A stretch of DNA of 36,458 nt, taken from positions 1-36,458 of the forward strand of contig CASEMX010000026.1 in NCBI GenBank assembly GCA_949289155.1, read 5' to 3'. Shown in pieces: positions 32,563 to 36,458 of this stretch. The position numbers and the translations under genes are program-made. Numbering within the stretch: position 1 is the first letter of the stretch; the number at the start of each line of letters is the position of its first letter. Below the pieces are notes generated by a model. That model had not been told where the DNA came from, did not search any database, and saw nothing but the letters and a program-made list of their open reading frames with translations. The DNA is from an uncultured Parabacteroides sp. GTDB taxonomy: Bacteria; Bacteroidota; Bacteroidia; Bacteroidales; Tannerellaceae.

Positions 32563-34482
32563 TTACCGTCTTTTTGCTTTACGCTGTTCATGCAACTGCT
32601 GGCGTTGTTCTTGCTGACGCTTCAACTGCTCCTGTTGCATCCGTTGAGCCTCTTCCAAACGCTTCATGAATCCAGACTTCTTCATCGGACGTTTCTTATT
32701 CTCTTCCAATTTGGCAAGCAACTTCTCCTCATTAATGGTATAACGGAAGAACAATGTTTGCGCAATCGTAATCACCGTCGAGATGAAATAATAGTAAGTC
32801 AAACCTGAAGCATAGCTATTGAAGATAAACATAAACATAATCGGCATCAGATACATCATCATTTTCATTCCCGGCATCTGCTGCTGTCCCGTATTGGTCA
32901 ACTCCATATTATATTTGGTATAGACTATCTGCGTAATCGTCATCAACAAACAGAACAAACTGATGTGATTACCAAAATAAGTAGAGATTAACGGAATCTG
33001 CGCATTCCAACTTACAATCGCATCATAAGTGGATAAATCCTCTGCCCAAAGGAAACTTTCGTGGCGAAGCTCGATTGCCGAAGGGAAGAACATGAACAGG
33101 GCCACCAAAATAGGCAACTGAAGCAACATAGGCAAGCATCCGCTCATCGGACTGGCCCCTGCCCGGTTGTACAGCTCCATAATTTTGCTCTGGCGCTCCA
33201 TGGCTTGGTCCTGATTCGGATATTGCGCATTGATTTCTTCCACTTGAGGACGCAATACACGCATCTTTGCCGACGACATGTAGGATTTATAGGTGAGCGG
33301 GAACAGAATCAACTTCACGATGACCGTCATGATAAAAATCAGCCAACCGTAATTGTCGATAAATCCGCCCAAGAAGTCGAACAACGGAATAACGAAGAAC
33401 TGGTTAACCCAGCGGAAAATACCCCATCCTAACGGAACCAATTTCTCCAAATGCAACTCTTTCCCATCTGCCACATGGTCATTATAATCTTTCAACAAAG
33501 CATATTTGTTGGGAATAAAGAAATAATGAAAATCGGTCGATTTTGTTCCAACCAAATCAAATGGAACAGAAGCCTGTGCATGGAATGTCTTTAAATATTC
33601 GCCGTTATCATGAGACTGAGAATCCAATTGTGCCTTCTTAAAGCCTTCGTCTGCTACCAAAACTGTCGAGAAATACATATCTTTGAAGCCTATCCAATAC
33701 AAATCTTTGTCCATAGACCGGCTGGTATTTCCACTTGCACTCAGATAATCGACATCATCGCCCATCACTTTATAATGCAATTCGACATATCGGTTCTCAA
33801 ATGTTCTTCCTTTCTCTTGTTGACGGATATCTTGTATCCACGAAAGATTCAAGGCATCCATATTCGGAGAAAGAATACCATTCATTCCGGTAGCTTTCAC
33901 TGAAAAGTCCATTTTATAATCATCGGGATTCAGCGTATAAACGAAGTCTAAATAACTGCCTTCGCTAACATCCAATCTCATAATTACCTGATGAGAATCG
34001 GCCCCTTTCACCGGCGTAAAATAAAGGTCCTTTGTATGTATCAACTGATTTGCCGATGTGATTAATGACAAATCGAATGCCGATTCATTATCCGCGAACA
34101 ATGTCAACGGTTCCCCTTTGTAATTATCATATTCTTTAAGGACAGCAGAAAGCACGCGTCCACCTTTCGAACTCAGTTTAACCGAAACCTTTTCGTTCTC
34201 CAACGTAACTATCTCTTCAGAGCCTGTCATCTTCGAAGCGAATGAGCCGAAATTGTTCTGTAAACGCGCCTGAAGTACAGAATCTGGCAAACTTGCCATA
34301 CTTTCCACAGGATTAGCTTTCTCTTTTTCCAATTCAGCCTGTTTCGCAAGTTCTATCCGTGCAATAGAATCCTGATAACGTTGCTGAGCCTCGAGTTGTT
34401 CCGGCGTCGGACGGTTCCACCAACTGAAACCAAACAGGACAATACCGATGAGTATAAATCCAATAATTGTATTTTTATCCAT
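32563..34482 (-). CDS. yidC: membrane protein insertase YidC
   Basis: A 639-residue inner-membrane insertase for Sec-dependent and Sec-independent proteins. The N-terminal signal-anchor (residues 4-20) is followed by a large periplasmic domain (about 60-345). The conserved core runs from about 360 to 560 with the family helices (IFRWVNQFFVIPLFDFLGG, ASPMSGCLPMLLQLPILVALF). The end is a long Q/R/K-rich tail of about 45 residues (KKSGFMKRLEEAQRMQQEQ onward), suited to ribosome contact. Length is typical of Bacteroidota. It begins 8 bp after the pyrG stop. Confidence 0.96.
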   Translation of the reverse strand: MDKNTIIGFILIGIVLFGFSWWNRPTPEQLEAQQRYQDSIARIELAKQAELEKEKANPVESMASLPDSVLQARLQNNFGSFASKMTGSEEIVTLENEKVSVKLSSKGGRVLSAVLKEYDNYKGEPLTLFADNESAFDLSLITSANQLIHTKDLYFTPVKGADSHQVIMRLDVSEGSYLDFVYTLNPDDYKMDFSVKATGMNGILSPNMDALNLSWIQDIRQQEKGRTFENRYVELHYKVMGDDVDYLSASGNTSRSMDKDLYWIGFKDMYFSTVLVADEGFKKAQLDSQSHDNGEYLKTFHAQASVPFDLVGTKSTDFHYFFIPNKYALLKDYNDHVADGKELHLEKLVPLGWGIFRWVNQFFVIPLFDFLGGFIDNYGWLIFIMTVIVKLILFPLTYKSYMSSAKMRVLRPQVEEINAQYPNQDQAMERQSKIMELYNRAGASPMSGCLPMLLQLPILVALFMFFPSAIELRHESFLWAEDLSTYDAIVSWNAQIPLISTYFGNHISLFCLLMTITQIVYTKYNMELTNTGQQQMPGMKMMMYLMPIMFMFIFNSYASGLTYYYFISTVITIAQTLFFRYTINEEKLLAKLEENKKRPMKKSGFMKRLEEAQRMQQEQLKRQQEQRQQLHEQRKAKRR

Positions 34483-34490
34483 TTATGCTC

Positions 34491-36125
<1,635 letters not shown>

Positions 36126-36150
36126 TCAATATTATGCTCTAATAAAATGG

Positions 36151-36181
36151 CAAAATTACGCATTTTATCCTACTCCACAAA
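36151..36181 (-). promoter_or_regulatory. promoter of pyrG-yidC
   Basis: On the minus strand TTTG (36178-36181) and TAATTTTG (36151-36158) are exactly 19 bp apart, the best -33/-7 match in the window. The leader would be about 43 nt. Confidence 0.75.
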
Positions 36182-36318
36182 AGAAAATCCAAAGCTTTCT
36201 TTTTCTAATCTTTATCAAGGCAGAATAAATAGCCATCAAAACCGAAAAGCACTTCTCTGCACTTCCCCGGAGCAGTCCGCCGCCGGAAATCCCCCATCCC
36301 TCCACCCAGAAAAACACA

Positions 36319-36415
36319 CTGAAAACCTTGCCCGGCGCAAGTGGAGACTTTGACGGCGTCAAGTGGAGACTTTGACCGCCCCAAGTGGAGACTTTGCCCC
36401 GGGCAAGGTTTCCAC
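36319..36415. repeat. 22-bp-period array upstream of pyrG, bounded by 13-bp inverted repeats
   Basis: Three 22-bp units start with CAAGTGGAGACTTTG at 36338, 36360 and 36382. The outer flanks AAACCTTGCCCGG (36323-36335) and CCGGGCAAGGTTT (36399-36411) are perfect inverted repeats in step with the array. Dyads alternate: AAGT-GGAG-ACTT within units and TTGACG-G-CGTCAA across a junction. The array lies about 140 bp upstream of the pyrG promoter. Confidence 0.92.
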
Positions 36416-36458
36416 CTCCTTCCCGAAGGCCATAAAAAAAGGGAACCGGTCGTCTTCC

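Overview
The window looks like chromosome of a Bacteroidales bacterium (Bacteroidota), plausibly Parabacteroides or a close relative. This rests on the repeated TAnnTTTG promoter element, a dipeptidyl peptidase III with HECLGH instead of HELLGH, and the pyrG-yidC pair. No ribosomal RNA is present, so the genus is an inference.

Layout. 1-1160: hairpin-bearing direct repeats, then an exported M23 peptidase. 1170-2425: a small-RNA candidate and a tyrosine recombinase. 2450-4820: argB plus a tandem ABC ATPase on the minus strand, divergent from tRNA-Gly(CCC). 5170-9455: a four-gene hexuronate operon (KDPG aldolase, MFS transporter, SDR mannonate oxidoreductase, uxuA), closed by a perfect 18-bp stem that also serves the convergent nadE. 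11680-14022: MFS transporter plus exported alpha/beta hydrolase. 14222-15160: an AT-rich HEPN Abi gene. 15187-19847: a minus-strand run of threonine aldolase, EEP lipoprotein, xanthine permease, xpt and exported esterase. 19899-24138: esterase, rsmE, nucleoside transporter, bifunctional nuclease, DUF695. 24775-27655: a THUMP-like methyltransferase convergent with an AspT/YidE-type transporter. 28072-30725: DPP III and a DNA alkylation repair protein. 31305-32378: Gfo/Idh/MocA oxidoreductase. 32563-36101: pyrG-yidC.

Most genes are housekeeping or nutrient scavenging: hexuronates, xanthine (permease and Xpt beside a surface EEP enzyme), nucleosides and peptides. The accessory parts are the recombinase, the Abi gene and the intergenic repeats.

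The most unusual signal is intergenic. Three arrays share a 41-bp period with about seven units each (24405-24714, 27761-28047, 30885-31171). Three more share a 22-bp period (11504-11611, 20742-20836, 36319-36415), and a degraded fourth may lie at 4989-5070. All lie 5' of at least one gene, and most lie about 70-140 bp upstream of a recognisable promoter. They are unrelated in sequence but share a geometry: short dyads recur at about half the period. Conserved spacing without conserved sequence suggests a structural DNA element or a common slippage-based origin.
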